A stretch of 64,000 bases of DNA from Symsagittifera roscoffensis (taxonomy: Eukaryota > Xenacoelomorpha > Acoela > Convolutidae). The translations under genes and the position numbers were made by a program. How positions within the stretch are numbered: position 1 is the stretch's first letter; each line of letters opens with the position of its first letter. Where the stretch lies: the NCBI RefSeq assembly GCF_963678635.1, contig NC_087070.1, forward strand, positions 21,127,461 through 21,191,460, read 5' to 3'. Positions 1-9,255 of the stretch are shown piece by piece. The notes beneath the pieces were generated by a model. It was not told the DNA's origin and did no database searches. It saw only the letters and a program-made list of their open reading frames with translations.

Positions 1-561
1 CTCCCACTCCTCTTCAGGCAACGTGCTCAGGAAGGATACCCTCATAGTCTCGTTGATTCTTCTCCTCCTTGGTGACTCATAGAGCAGTTTCTGTATGTGC
101 CTACTCCGGTAGTCCAATGCCAGGCCTATCGGATCCACTGGGGATAAACTGGCTGGCGCCTCCCTCGTAGGGGACATGAAAGACGATGGTGTCATTAACA
201 ATAGATTTCCATCGACTTCCCCGTCGTCTTCTTCACTGAACTGGTATTCCAGCAAGTCTCTCTCCAACGCTCCTAAGTCCAATCCATTTGACTTGCCTCC
301 CTTTCCCTCCATATGATCGTCATCCTGATCCATCTGCTCATCATCGTTTGTGTCTGGTCTCGGCCCAGGTCCCGAAGGGCCTTGTCGCATATCCATGCCC
401 GAGTCCGGCCGTGTCGTTACGGTCAGATCCCCTGCGTGATAGAAAAACCTTTCGTTCACCAGGAACTCCACCGATTGGTCGCCATATGGCGCCAGCTCAT
501 CGACCGTCATGTACGTGCCTCCCCTAAGTTCCTTAGGCACTTCCAATAACAATACTTTCAT
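1..561 (-). CDS. Acidic accessory ORF, open at the left window edge
   Basis: From the ATG at 561 (start MKVLLLEVPKEL) the minus strand is open for 187 codons to base 1 with no stop. The first 55 residues look folded (TVDELAPYGDQSVEFLVNER). A very acidic stretch of Asp, Glu and Met follows (DDEQMDQDDDHMEG), then a basic patch YESPRRRRINE. The same frame is open upstream of the ATG back to a TAG at 571-573, so the true protein probably starts further upstream. Partial: the 3' end is outside the window. No family recognised. Confidence 0.55.
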   Translation of the reverse strand, partial: MKVLLLEVPKELRGGTYMTVDELAPYGDQSVEFLVNERFFYHAGDLTVTTRPDSGMDMRQGPSGPGPRPDTNDDEQMDQDDDHMEGKGGKSNGLDLGALERDLLEYQFSEEDDGEVDGNLLLMTPSSFMSPTREAPASLSPVDPIGLALDYRSRHIQKLLYESPRRRRINETMRVSFLSTLPEEEWE

Positions 562-570
562 CTCTCTTGG

Positions 571-1672
571 CTACCTCAACCTGGACCAATCGTCGGCAGG
601 TGTGTACACATTACTCCACACATCGGCGGACACGTCAGGCTTTCTCGAGGGTGGTGCTTTGATCTTCTTTCGACTCCACGCATCTGGGAAACTGAAGTCA
701 AAGGCGTGCATCGCCGCCACATTCCAACTAATGAAGCGCGGCTCCATCGCTTCACTGCATTTCTGCATTCTTTCTTCCGCGTCACGGGCGGCACCAAGAC
801 GGGGGGCAATAGCAGGAGACGTGACTCCCAGCAGGATCCTCCTTATCGGCGGGTACCGAGGACACTGGCTCGGTAGTGTCCTGGATCCGGCCCAGCCGGG
901 ACCCGCATCGCCTCTCCCGTGTCTTTCACCACTGGTCGCAAATTCCAGAGCTTAGGGTTGAACTGGATGCGGGAAAGGTCTACATTACTCATGCGGCACT
1001 TAAAACTGTTATTAAAGTCCATCAGTATCCATCCTGGCTCCGCATTCTCCCGAATATTTGGTCTTCACTGCACAATCCTCATAGCTCCCTCTGTTCCACC
1101 CAACTCAACACGGAACAATCCACAACGGAGACTAGGTTAACATACAACACCGAGTTTCTGTACGCCTTCAATTGTACGTCTGGGAACACGTATGACATCA
1201 CCGGTCCGTACACCACCGTGACGAACTCTCTTAGTCTGTGGACCAGAGTCAGCGGATCGATCCGCATCATTACAGCCAGATCTGTCAGCAAAGGCATGCC
1301 ACAATACTGTTTGCAATCGCTCACTCACGTTGCTGCCTTGTCCTTTCATGTGACCCTCCTGTTTTGTTGCAGGAGGTACTAGAGCAAGAGTATCCTCCAA
1401 TCCTTCATTTTCCGGTTGAATTCTCGACTCGCTCCCTGCAGTTGTTCAGGATAGCGTAAAAGCACGAACAAATCGCCCAACCGACCATACGTCATTGCGA
1501 TCAGGGTAAGGAGTCCATCCAACCTCAGAACCGCCAACGCTTGGGTGAAGAGATTTGCAGGTCTTTTCACAAAGTTCCCATGACCATATGTCACATAGAG
1601 CGACAACACCAGACCAACTGACAGTTTTCGGATGCTCTTGACGAAGCTCGCGAACAGATTCCGGGAGGCCCT
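571..1672 (-). pseudogene. Decayed accessory coding region (unrecognised)
   Basis: Short open stretches in all three minus frames. The clearest is the frame from about 850 to 571 with EAMEPRFISWNVAAMHAFDF and a Trp-rich, ordered-looking segment, ending in a TAG at 571-573. The same frame continues downstream into the left-edge ORF. Another piece (1706-1446) has AILPVHVFLEGLPESVRELR, which continues the helical part above after an indel. Coding character is inferred from composition and continuity only. Confidence 0.45.
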
Positions 1673-2242
1673 CTAGAAACACGTGGACAGGAAGGATGGC
1701 GTCCATCCCACTCCCATTCCTCGCAAGATAGCGTCACATCTCTCATATTGTGCCCTCGTGGCCAAATTATCCGCTTGGAATCTATATAGCGACATCGTGT
1801 TCACGTCCTGCATCAACTGTAGCATCATGCCTCCGGTCAACTCCCTTTCGTCCAACAAGTTTCTCAGATATGCGTGTATTTCCTTGATTACTGCTGGCGC
1901 CTGCTCGAAAGCATCTTCTTCTAAGGTACACACTCTCAGCGATAAACACAACCATGAATTGGTGTGTGGTTTTGTCCTCAAGGCCAACGCCATGAGGTCC
2001 TCTTCTGCTGATGTCAGATTTCTTCTGACCGTCCTCCCCTGCTCGTTTCTAGCGTAATCCACTTGACTGAACCAGAGGTCATCTGCCACCTGTTGTACTA
2101 ACAAGTGATCGTCATCTACTCCTGGCCTCAACTTCGGTAACCTGGCGAAGTTGGACAGCTCCAACCCCAGGACTTCGTTCAGCACCAACCTAGTCGTGCT
2201 GCAATCCTTGAATCCCTGGATGGCATTGGAATGTCCGCCCAA
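1673..2242 (-). pseudogene. Accessory protein, helical part (unrecognised)
   Basis: A 189-codon open stretch continues the frame series. It is alpha-helical and charged, with segments such as DDDHLLVQQVADDLWFSQVDY and DNLATRAQYERCDAILRGMG. No motif I recognise. Because it follows the second SGNH-like domain on the same strand without non-coding sequence, it is probably the C-terminal part of the same polyprotein. Confidence 0.5.
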
Positions 2243-2680
2243 ACGGCAGGAAGTTCAGAACGGAGTAGATAATAGTTTTTGGGGTCAACTATTCTGTTCG
2301 GCGCGGATATGATCACGCTGAATCGTCCCTCTGCTAATCGTTGTAACCATTGGGTACACAATTTGCAAGGGTTCTGGCAACGCGGCGTATCCCGGTGATA
2401 ACACAAAAATGATTTTCACCACGTTCTTAGTGAAGTGTCGCTGCACTGATGTCTCTACCTCGGTCTTGGCTGAGAGCAATGTCATGATGGCCTCCCCCAT
2501 GACTTCATTGCTAGGGATTGATCCATCTGTCAGACGGGGCAACAATCCTCTGCTCTGCAGGTGGTCATTCGAGCCGGCAAATATTATTACCTGCGGATCC
2601 ATACTGACCGTCCTCTGCACGCTTATCGTCATGCCCACTGATTGCCCCCAGTCCAACTTAGGCGCTGTCAAGAAAATCAC
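2179..2680 (-). pseudogene. Second SGNH-like domain with GSND block
   Basis: The frame 2680-2285 holds a strand VIFLTAPKL-like start, then DPQVIIFAGSNDHLQSRGLL. GSND is a good SGNH block III (near 2564-2575) after a hydrophobic strand. A helix and the strand VVKIIFVLSPGYAAL follow, and in a shifted frame (2406-2179) GRFSVIISAPNRIVDPKNYY. This alternation of strands and helices matches an SGNH/flavodoxin-like alpha-beta fold. I see no clear GDS serine and no convincing D-x-x-H, so it may be a non-catalytic relative of the first domain. It lies in tandem 3' of it. Confidence is moderate for the fold and low for activity. Confidence 0.5.
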
Positions 2681-3190
2681 GTCGGGCCAAAAGAGAGAAC
2701 GAGGCGTTACAGAGATAATCTGAACTGGCCACTATCAGGTGTTTGGCAGCCTTTATATCTAGGGGATCATAGGCAGCAAACAGGCTGTCACCCATTGGTG
2801 TCTTCAGTCCCGCGTACCTCTTATCGTCCTCCTCCACCGAGGTCGCTCGGGGATAGTCTCTCGAACACTCACCAGGCGCTTGGCCGGGTGGTTTGGAGAA
2901 CTGCCGATACATCTTATGATGCTTATTGTTGGGCTTAATCTCTGTAAGAAATTTGCCCCTCCGGAAGGCGGTGTCAATTCCCTGGCTCTCCGATGGACGT
3001 CCGTAAGAGCTAAGGTATTCAAGGGTCCAAAGGTATAGTCTTGAGGCAATCCATCAAGGTCCACAAACGGTATTCGATATAATTCCGACATTGTGGGACC
3101 GTCTCCACCCATCATCTTTTTTGCATCCGCTCGACATGCAAACGCGTTCATGTTCAAAATCGTTGACATATCTGTTTTATACTGTCCCAA
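2658..3190 (-). pseudogene. Linker and start of second SGNH-like domain
   Basis: Two overlapping frames (3190-2804 and 2912-2658). The first has TMSELYRIPFVDLDGLPQDY and other ordered-looking parts. The second ends with KAAKHLIVASSDYLCNASFS, which stands where a block I strand and nucleophile loop of an SGNH fold would be but has ASSD, not GDS. One-base breaks connect the pieces. No known family for the linker. Confidence 0.45.
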
Positions 3191-3606
3191 CCGCTGACAT
3201 CTGGACGGTTCCAGAGCAGCACACTGCTTGGCTCAATTACCTCCCTTGGCGTGGCGCTCGTCGATGGGCTTCCTGCAGAAGCAGGAGTTGCCGTGGACGG
3301 GTTATTCGTCCTCGCAACGGTTTGGGAGCTAGTCTGACTCTGATCAGTTTGCCTCCCTAGTCGGCTCTCTGATGGTTGCCTCCTGGGGGAAGGTGCAGTC
3401 CCCTGTCTTTCTCTCACGTCTGAGCTGGGAGCCACGGGAGCAACTGCACCCGTCTCCATTGCTAGGGGTCCAAGACGACTAGCGAGTGGCTCCGGCACGT
3501 TGCCCCTCACTCTGCCTCCTCCAGTCGAACTGTTCCGAGCCAGAGAGTCAGTCGTCCTCAAGTTTTGTTCCATCTCCTCTATCTTTGTCTGAAACACATC
3601 GTTCAT
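3154..3606 (-). pseudogene. C-terminal helix of SGNH domain and Pro/Ser/Thr-rich linker
   Basis: Directly after the TGA at 3607 and in the same frame: MNDVFQTKIEEMEQNLRTTD, a helix that fits the last helix of the SGNH fold, followed by about 110 residues rich in Ser, Thr, Pro, Gly and Ala with no fold, a linker. It then runs into a different frame near 3190. Confidence 0.55.
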
Positions 3607-4280
3607 TCAGCGTCTCCCTTGCAGAGTATTGAAATGTATCCCATCTCTGGTGAGTGCGAGATGATCAGTCATGCGCAGCGCTTTCTCAAGATCCATGAGT
3701 CGCAGCTCGCTAGGATTGCTTCTCACCAGACTGCGAGTCATATCGTTCCATCGGGTGCCGTTGTCGTTCATAAAGTCCGCCACTGGCGTGCCCACATCCG
3801 GGTTCTGCGGTAATGTGCACAGCACCACGAGTCGGGGCTGTAATTCTCCTTCAGTTCGTTCAAAAGGCAGACTAGTAGGGGCTCCCACTGGCCTTCTGGG
3901 GTAACAGGGACCCTTGACACGTCATTGAAACCGAGCATTATCACCAACATATCTAAGTGATCCTCGCCCTGGAACTCCATCATTTTAATGACCACGGAGG
4001 CCCCTTCAAAAGATAGAAAAGTGGTCTGACCACTCACAAAGATCTCGTTCAGATCCCTCACCAGATTATCTCCAACAACCAAATGACGACTCCGTGGAGG
4101 ATTTGCCTGGTTTCTTATGGCAGGATTCCAGCTCATGCCGTTCAAACAGACTCGAGGATGCTCCGCAGCTACTTGCACGAATAAGTTGCGTACCGCTAAG
4201 TTCTTTCTGATGTCCACTACGCGAGATCTCAGTGTCGTTTCGCCCCGTGTTGTTCCCGTTGGTACTATGGCTCGAGTTGT
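3607..4280 (-). pseudogene. SGNH/GDSL-type hydrolase domain, nucleophile Ser replaced by Asn
   Basis: Two open stretches overlap in different frames (4217-3768 and 3888-3607); the sense passes from one to the other near 3840 by a one-base shift. Block I reads RHLVVGDNLVRDL, a GDSL-type motif with Asn (codon AAT, 4065-4067) instead of the catalytic Ser, one base away. Block III reads IMLGFNDVSR (GxND, oxyanion Asn), a strand VVLCTLPQNPD follows, and block V reads RDGIHFN, giving the D-x-x-H pair (Asp 3643-3645, His 3634-3636). This is the full SGNH block order, about 200 residues, as in esterases and acetylhydrolases. An SGNH-type esterase is known in ORF1 of CR1-like LINEs; its place behind pol in an LTR element is unusual. 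A TGA at 3607 ends the frame. Confidence 0.72.
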
Positions 4281-5179
4281 TCACTCCGAGCTACATAAGG
4301 AACGATCAAGGCGCTGAGAAGGGACGACCCCAACCAGCATCCGTCCAGTGGTCCTGTTGATCTCATTCATCGTCGCTTTGGCTACCTGATTAAATAACTT
4401 CTGAAACTGGGGAGCCAAGTAGGTGTCTGAAGGATCCGGTATCGTATTCCTCGAGTTCGAGGCAGATTGTGATGTCGTCTGAGGAGCCTCGGGCTCCCTC
4501 GGGGCGCACAGCTCCTGTGCCTTCGACCTGGGACGTGTGTCCCTGGATCCATCTGGGGAGTTCATCGTTGCCAGAACCTCCGGTGAAACTTGGCTCACCC
4601 TCGCCATATATAACTCTTTTAGGTGTCTTATTTCTTCCTCTTTGAGAGCTATTCGCGTGTCCTCGTAATTCTTCCTCTGGTCCTTTTCTTTCTTTTCCAA
4701 CGTCCCAATAGTCTCCGAGGTCTGAATCTCCATCTCACTCATCTTTACTCTCTTCAGTGGAGGAGCAGCCGTTGGAGAATCTGCTGAGTGTGACGGGCTC
4801 GGCCCATCACGTAGTCGTTTCGCTCCGATGAGCGGCTGCACTGGTCGAACAGGTAGGAGCATCTCACCTAGCCGTTGATCCCTCTGCTCACCTAGTCCCG
4901 GCTCACGAGCCAAGTCGTGGCCAGACATTTCTCCTCGACGCCATCTCATCAGTCGGTTTCGGTCTCTCTCGGCGGTCCCGGACTCACCGTAGGCCAACAT
5001 TAAGACCACCTCCGTGGGGCGGTCCCCACAGCCTTCTCTCCCTATTGCATTGAAGTGAACATCGCCAACTCCGGGTCTTCTAGTGCGAAATTGCAATCCA
5101 CCAGGCGTTGGTAAATCTCGTCTAGAGTCGTTTTTCGGCTCGCTGAGATGAAATTCATCAAGTCGTTCGTGTCACTCAT
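4281..5179 (-). pseudogene. Accessory protein N-terminal part, coiled coil and NLS-like (no known family)
   Basis: From the ATG at 5179 a first frame (start MSDTNDLMNFISASRK) runs to a stop near 5042, and the reading continues in another frame (5096-4281) after an indel. This has basic patches (an APPLKRVKMSE stretch like a nuclear localisation signal) and a long charged helix (KKEKDQRKNYEDTRIALKEE), then a Ser/Pro-rich tail and a helix ending near 4281. Position suggests the N-terminus of the protein that carries the SGNH domain below. I do not recognise the sequence and give no function. Confidence 0.5.
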
Positions 5180-5570
5180 GTTTCTTCGTGTATGTCTTGT
5201 CGCACTCTTCTGGTTATTCAAGGTCAATAAACAAAGTGGGATCAATTAAGATCTAAAAAACCAAGTCACGACTTAGAACCATCATTCCAGGTTGTTCCTT
5301 TGTCTGGGATAAAACATCATTCTTATCTTTTAAAAACATTCCACTGAAACTCTCTTTCGTTCTTTATTTAAATGCTAGCACCAAGGTGGATAGTGTTCCA
5401 GGCTTCCATGACATAAAAATCACATGAAACATAACCTAACAAAAACATAACATACAAATACACACATCAACACTATCATATAACAATTTAATCCCTAATA
5501 GTTAAGCTAAAACCTAATCCTAGTGCCTAAAAGCAAACTTAACAAAAACTACGTAACACCTAATATGGCT
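5180..5570 (-). promoter_or_regulatory. AT-rich spacer with a 3' splice site before the accessory ORFs
   Basis: Non-coding spacer between the macro stop (5571) and the ATG at 5179. On the minus strand it has an AATAAA at 5363-5368 and, further on, a pyrimidine tract ending in TTTTTTAG (AG at 5253-5254), a good 3' splice site about 75 nt before the ATG of the next ORF. Retroviruses and errantiviruses make their third ORF from a spliced mRNA, so this site may serve the accessory region. I saw no copy of the 14.9-15.6 kb sequence here, so I do not see an internal LTR. Confidence 0.45.
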
Positions 5571-6452
5571 CTAGCGTATGCTCAAATAACATTTTCTTTG
5601 TAAATAGACTTCTATGTCCGTCTCTGAAAATATTACATGTACGAGGGCGTACAGCTCTCTCGGATGCAGTTTTCCCCTATTGGGATCATAAACTGGTAAA
5701 GTGAGAGAGGTCACTCCTCTCTCAACCAGGAAATCCCTAAGTCGGGTTAAAGCCAGCACCAAGTTTTCGGGGTTTACATGTTGCTTGTCAGTGGCCTTAG
5801 TTACAAGAAAACACAAATATTTCCCTGGTATCTGTAATGCAACAGGGGGCAGCGCTATCATCCCTCCTACACCAGGCCTCTGTTTCCATAAAAACTCGAT
5901 AGTCTTGTATTCTCTTTTAAAGTCGGCCGCTAGTGATGTCCTAAAACTTACCTCCGCGGTTACTGCTATAGCGCACGTACGTTCCGTGAGTATGAAATCA
6001 CTGTACGTGACAACGATATTGTTTGAATAGTGATTTGGTAAATCAAAATACGATCCGAAAATTGGTCCAAAAAGCGGTTTCTTGGCTTTTTCGCCCTCCA
6101 TTTCCAGCTCTCTAGTTTCCCAAGCCGATTTTAATTTTTTAATCACAAGGTTTTCGGTGTGGGTAAGTCCTACCCCCACTCCCCGGATAAAAAAAACCAT
6201 CGACGTCCCCGTCGATCGCCCAAAATCTAGCAGATCGAGATTGGATTCTGGAATGCGTAAAGGACCATCTGGAGCGACCCAGTTGGACTCAGTATTGTCG
6301 TGACTGATGTAGTTGATGCTATTTTGATCGACCCCTTGAATCGTCAAGATGGTCTCTTTCGGGTACGCTGGCAGATCATGGAGCCATTCGAGTACTCGCA
6401 GATTTGTCAATTCTTGCTCATGCATCTGCTCGGTCTCCGGTTCGAACTCCAT
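5571..6452 (-). CDS. Macro-domain-like (ADP-ribose-binding) C-terminal part of Pol
   Basis: An open 293-codon stretch. Residues 1-140 are an acidic/hydrophobic lead with no clear family. Residues about 150-287 read like a macro domain of the TARG1/Poa1 kind: a strand plus AIAVTAEVSFRTSLAADFKR where family members have the GxGIA-xxF loop, GKYLCFLVTKATDKQ (compare the strand before the ligand loop), then PENLVLALTRLRDFL, the strand TSLTLPVYDPNRGKL, and ELYALVHVIFSETDIEVYL at the end. Such domains bind or hydrolyse ADP-ribose on proteins or nucleic acids. The first loop lacks the usual glycines, so binding is uncertain. It follows integrase without a stop-start unit of its own, which argues for a fused Pol module. 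The family call is by eye; a profile search is needed to confirm it. Confidence 0.7.
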   Translation of the reverse strand: MEFEPETEQMHEQELTNLRVLEWLHDLPAYPKETILTIQGVDQNSINYISHDNTESNWVAPDGPLRIPESNLDLLDFGRSTGTSMVFFIRGVGVGLTHTENLVIKKLKSAWETRELEMEGEKAKKPLFGPIFGSYFDLPNHYSNNIVVTYSDFILTERTCAIAVTAEVSFRTSLAADFKREYKTIEFLWKQRPGVGGMIALPPVALQIPGKYLCFLVTKATDKQHVNPENLVLALTRLRDFLVERGVTSLTLPVYDPNRGKLHPRELYALVHVIFSETDIEVYLQRKCYLSIR

Positions 6453-6787
6453 TCCGGTTCAGAGCAATCGTCGATCCAATCCTCTTCTGTGTCGTTGACT
6501 AGGTCAATCTCTTGTGGCACCACTACTTCGTCCAGTCCCACTAGCAAGTCCATCATGTCGCTCAAAACTATCCTGTCTAAGACAAAATCTTTGCCATACG
6601 GGTTGTACTTCTTCTTGCTTTTTCCTCTTTTGCCTTGGCGTGTTTCCATGGTGAAGGGAAAGTCAGGCTGTACTCCTTTATCAACTTCAATTTGTTCTGG
6701 GCAGTCCAGTCCTCTTTGGCATAAGGTAGAGTTTCGTCGTCCACCTCCACTCGCTCGGTCAATTCCAGGTCCTGTGGTAGATCGCAA
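6407..6787 (-). pseudogene. Pol linker between GPY/F and macro domain
   Basis: The frame continues after the TAA/TAG border at 6788 with basic (METRQGKRGKSKKKYNPYG) and acidic segments without a domain. A second frame between 6837 and 6577 gives a better continuation of the preceding acidic tail, so at least two small indels lie here. Near 6452 the meaning shifts to the frame of the macro ORF by one base, which implies that the macro domain was the C-terminus of Pol and not a separate gene. Confidence 0.6.
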
Positions 6788-7168
6788 TTATCTACCAACC
6801 TCGTTCCCGTCTTTTTTGTCGCACATGCCTCCTTCATTCACCTCGCAGGCAGGATCCACTATCAAATAGTCTCCCTCTTGCATGTCAGCTGGGATACACC
6901 AGTCATCTGATGAGGCATTTTGCGGCTTGATGTTTTTGTAATGAGCTGCTCGTCCGGTGCTCAATCGATAAAAACGACCTCCTTGGCGTACTTCAGTTAT
7001 TTGGAATGGACCACGCCATTTTTTCATTAATCTTTTAGTTCCCTTTGGTGGAACTACTTCCTGAAACACGCAGACATAATCTCCGACCAAGTAAGCTTTT
7101 GCATCCGCAGTCCTTTTATCAATCTCCTTTTTTGTCTGATTTGTGCCTGTTGCGTGTTCCTCCTGCAT
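6788..7168 (-). pseudogene. Integrase C-terminal GPY/F-type module
   Basis: The stretch contains a small SH3-like beta segment typical of the C-terminus of gypsy integrases: GDYVCVFQEVVPP, then KKWRGPFQITEVRQGGRFYRL, where WRGPF stands for the GPY/F motif. It helps target-DNA binding in related enzymes. A frame break upstream separates it from the integrase core, and its C-terminal acidic tail runs into a stop at 6788. Confidence 0.8.
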
Positions 7169-7275
7169 AAATCATTGAGGTCCTGCTGTTTTCTAATAAG
7201 ATCACTCACGTACGTTTGCGGTGCTGTTTTCTTTCTTTCGTACTCAGGGTAGAAGAATATTAATGGACGAGCTTT

Positions 7276-8232
7276 CTATGAGGACTTATTCCCGTGGAAG
7301 AATGTTCTGTGCTGATATAAGCGCAAGTGTCTATCCCAGTCATCCATGTAGCGTGAGCAATAAATACTCAACATGGATACCAACGTGCGATTTTGCCTTT
7401 CAACTAGGCCATTCGTTTGTGGTTGATAAGTGGTCGAGTGGGCCTGTGGCACCTGCGACCTCTTCATTAACTCCTTCGTGAGATCACCCACGAATGCTTT
7501 GCCATTGTCTGATTGGAATGTGATGGGGCAGCCGTGTCTCGCTATCCATACCTTTATCAAGTGATCGCACGTTTTTTCCGCTGATGCTGTTATGCAGGGT
7601 GCTGCCTCTGCGTATTTGGTGAAATGATCAATCATTACCAGCACTTGATTGTAGCCCGTGGCTGTCATGCATATCTTCTGATGATCAATTTGCACCACTT
7701 CGTTGAACCCTGATGACTCTATTGACTGCAGGGGGAACCTCAGTCTCCTGCGTTCCTTCGCCTGTTGACACGACAAGCATGCAGAGATCCACTTTTCACA
7801 AGCCTTCTTAAAACCAGGGCATTCGAATAATTTCTGTATCCTGTTGTACACTTTGTCCACGCCTTGATGGTCCATCTATTCATGTGAACGAAAGAGCAAT
7901 TCGGTCTGGTACAACTGTAGTAACACTATTGAATTATATTTGTAAAGGACTTTGTCCTCTTCCTTGCGTTTACATGCTACGATTCCGTCTTTGTTCAAAT
8001 ACAGCAAATCTTTTCTCTTCAGATATAATTGCTTCAAGATTTTATAGCTGTCTTCCTCTAGATCTCCTTTGTCAGGTGCTCCGTTCTCAATCCATCTCTT
8101 CAGATTGCTCGTCATTCTATCATTTCGTTGAGACCTTAAGAGATCCGACAGCCGGTACCTGGCTTTCAGATACGTTTTCATCATGTTTAATTGTCCGCTT
8201 ATTATCTCCGGGGCATGAGCATTATCCATCAA
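7276..8232 (-). pseudogene. Integrase (zinc-binding HHCC and D,D-E core), split by a TAG
   Basis: The N-terminal zinc-binding part ends in RSHE, then an in-frame TAG (7876-7878), then MDHQGVDKV, so the stop lies between the two zinc-ligand histidines. CLSCQQAK supplies the two cysteines. The catalytic core follows: VQIDHQKI with the first Asp, FQSDNGKAF with the second, and QTNGLVERQNRTL with the Glu, all at plausible spacing. The enzyme would join element cDNA to chromosomal DNA. The core residues are intact; only stops and a downstream frame break near 7276 kill it. Confidence 0.92.
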
Positions 8233-8241
8233 CTTGACACA

Positions 8242-9210
8242 TCATATCTTCTTCAAAGGCAATGCTTCCTGCACAGATGGTTCCAGGTTGGTACGGACGA
8301 CCGTACCATGTGGAAGTAACCTCGTTGGACGGTTCGACACTGTTATCAGTTCAAGCTCATCTGCGGCATTAACCACCACAGTGCCCTCCTCATCGGAGGT
8401 ATACCTGTCTCTTTCCGGGTCCTGATGCATTTCCCGGTCCAACCCGCGCTGTTTCCATTCCACCAACAAGGAATGAATCGCAATCTCCGAGACATCAGAA
8501 TTGGAAGTAGTTACCGACGTATTCTCCCAGGACTGAATCCTGGAGTCATCATTCGAGCCGGTGGAATCTACATCATTATATTCAAGCTTGTCTGTGATGC
8601 TTCTCGGCTCCTCGGACAAAATTCTGTCCCTTGGTCGCTTCGAATCCGGCTTCCCGGACAAGTCGTCCTGTCTGGGCCCGAAAGCGCATGACTCCCCGGA
8701 CAATGTCTCGTCCCCAGATGAGTTGTCCGAGCACGGCTCGTACTCCTCTTTTGCCTCTGTGAATTGAACTTTTCTCGTCACGCTGGACTTGGACTTGTTC
8801 CTGAGTTCTTCCGTGGTTTGGACATTGGTCGCTTCCCTATGTTCCGTGTACGAAGTCCTTAACAAGACATCCTTGTGCATCGAGTTCACTAGCTGATTCA
8901 CTATCGACCGTCAATTCCGTACAGCATCCCGACTCCGGATGGTTACCGGCCTTTTCTCCGTTCTTTCAGTGATGATCAACCGTTGCATAGTCTCCATCCA
9001 CTCTTGATCATACCGTTCAACATCTCTGTCTAGCAGATCACGGAGTTTAAACATGACGTCCGGTGCCACGTTCACCGTCTTGTTCAGTAGGGCTATGCTG
9101 TTGATGCCCAGCCTGGTCAGTTCTTGTTGAACCAGGTTTGATCGAACCAGCAAGTCCAACGGGACCAGATCACCTCGCGATAACATTTTTATCTCCGCAG
9201 CAACTTCCAC
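8242..9210 (-). pseudogene. Pol linker between RNase H and integrase, acidic and Ser-rich
   Basis: Two open stretches (9210-8911 and 8901-8242) lie in one frame across a TGA at 8911. The first is helical (a LVQQELTRLGINSIALLNK segment), the second strongly acidic and Ser/Asp-rich with no domain I recognise. They sit where Ty3/gypsy Pol has the spacer between RNase H and the integrase zinc finger, so they are probably parts of one polyprotein. Another TGA at 8242 separates the linker from the integrase frame. Confidence 0.6.
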
Positions 9211-9255
9211 GTGAAATTCGGGATGTCCTGGTATGGGATGCCCTGACTTGTCGAG

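Noticed and set aside
288-1459. Plus-strand open frames opposite the accessory region
   Set aside because: They mirror coding sequence on the minus strand and show no domain.
5180-5570. Spacer as an internal LTR separating two elements
   Set aside because: By eye it shares no clear block with the region upstream of gag; kept as an open alternative in the findings.
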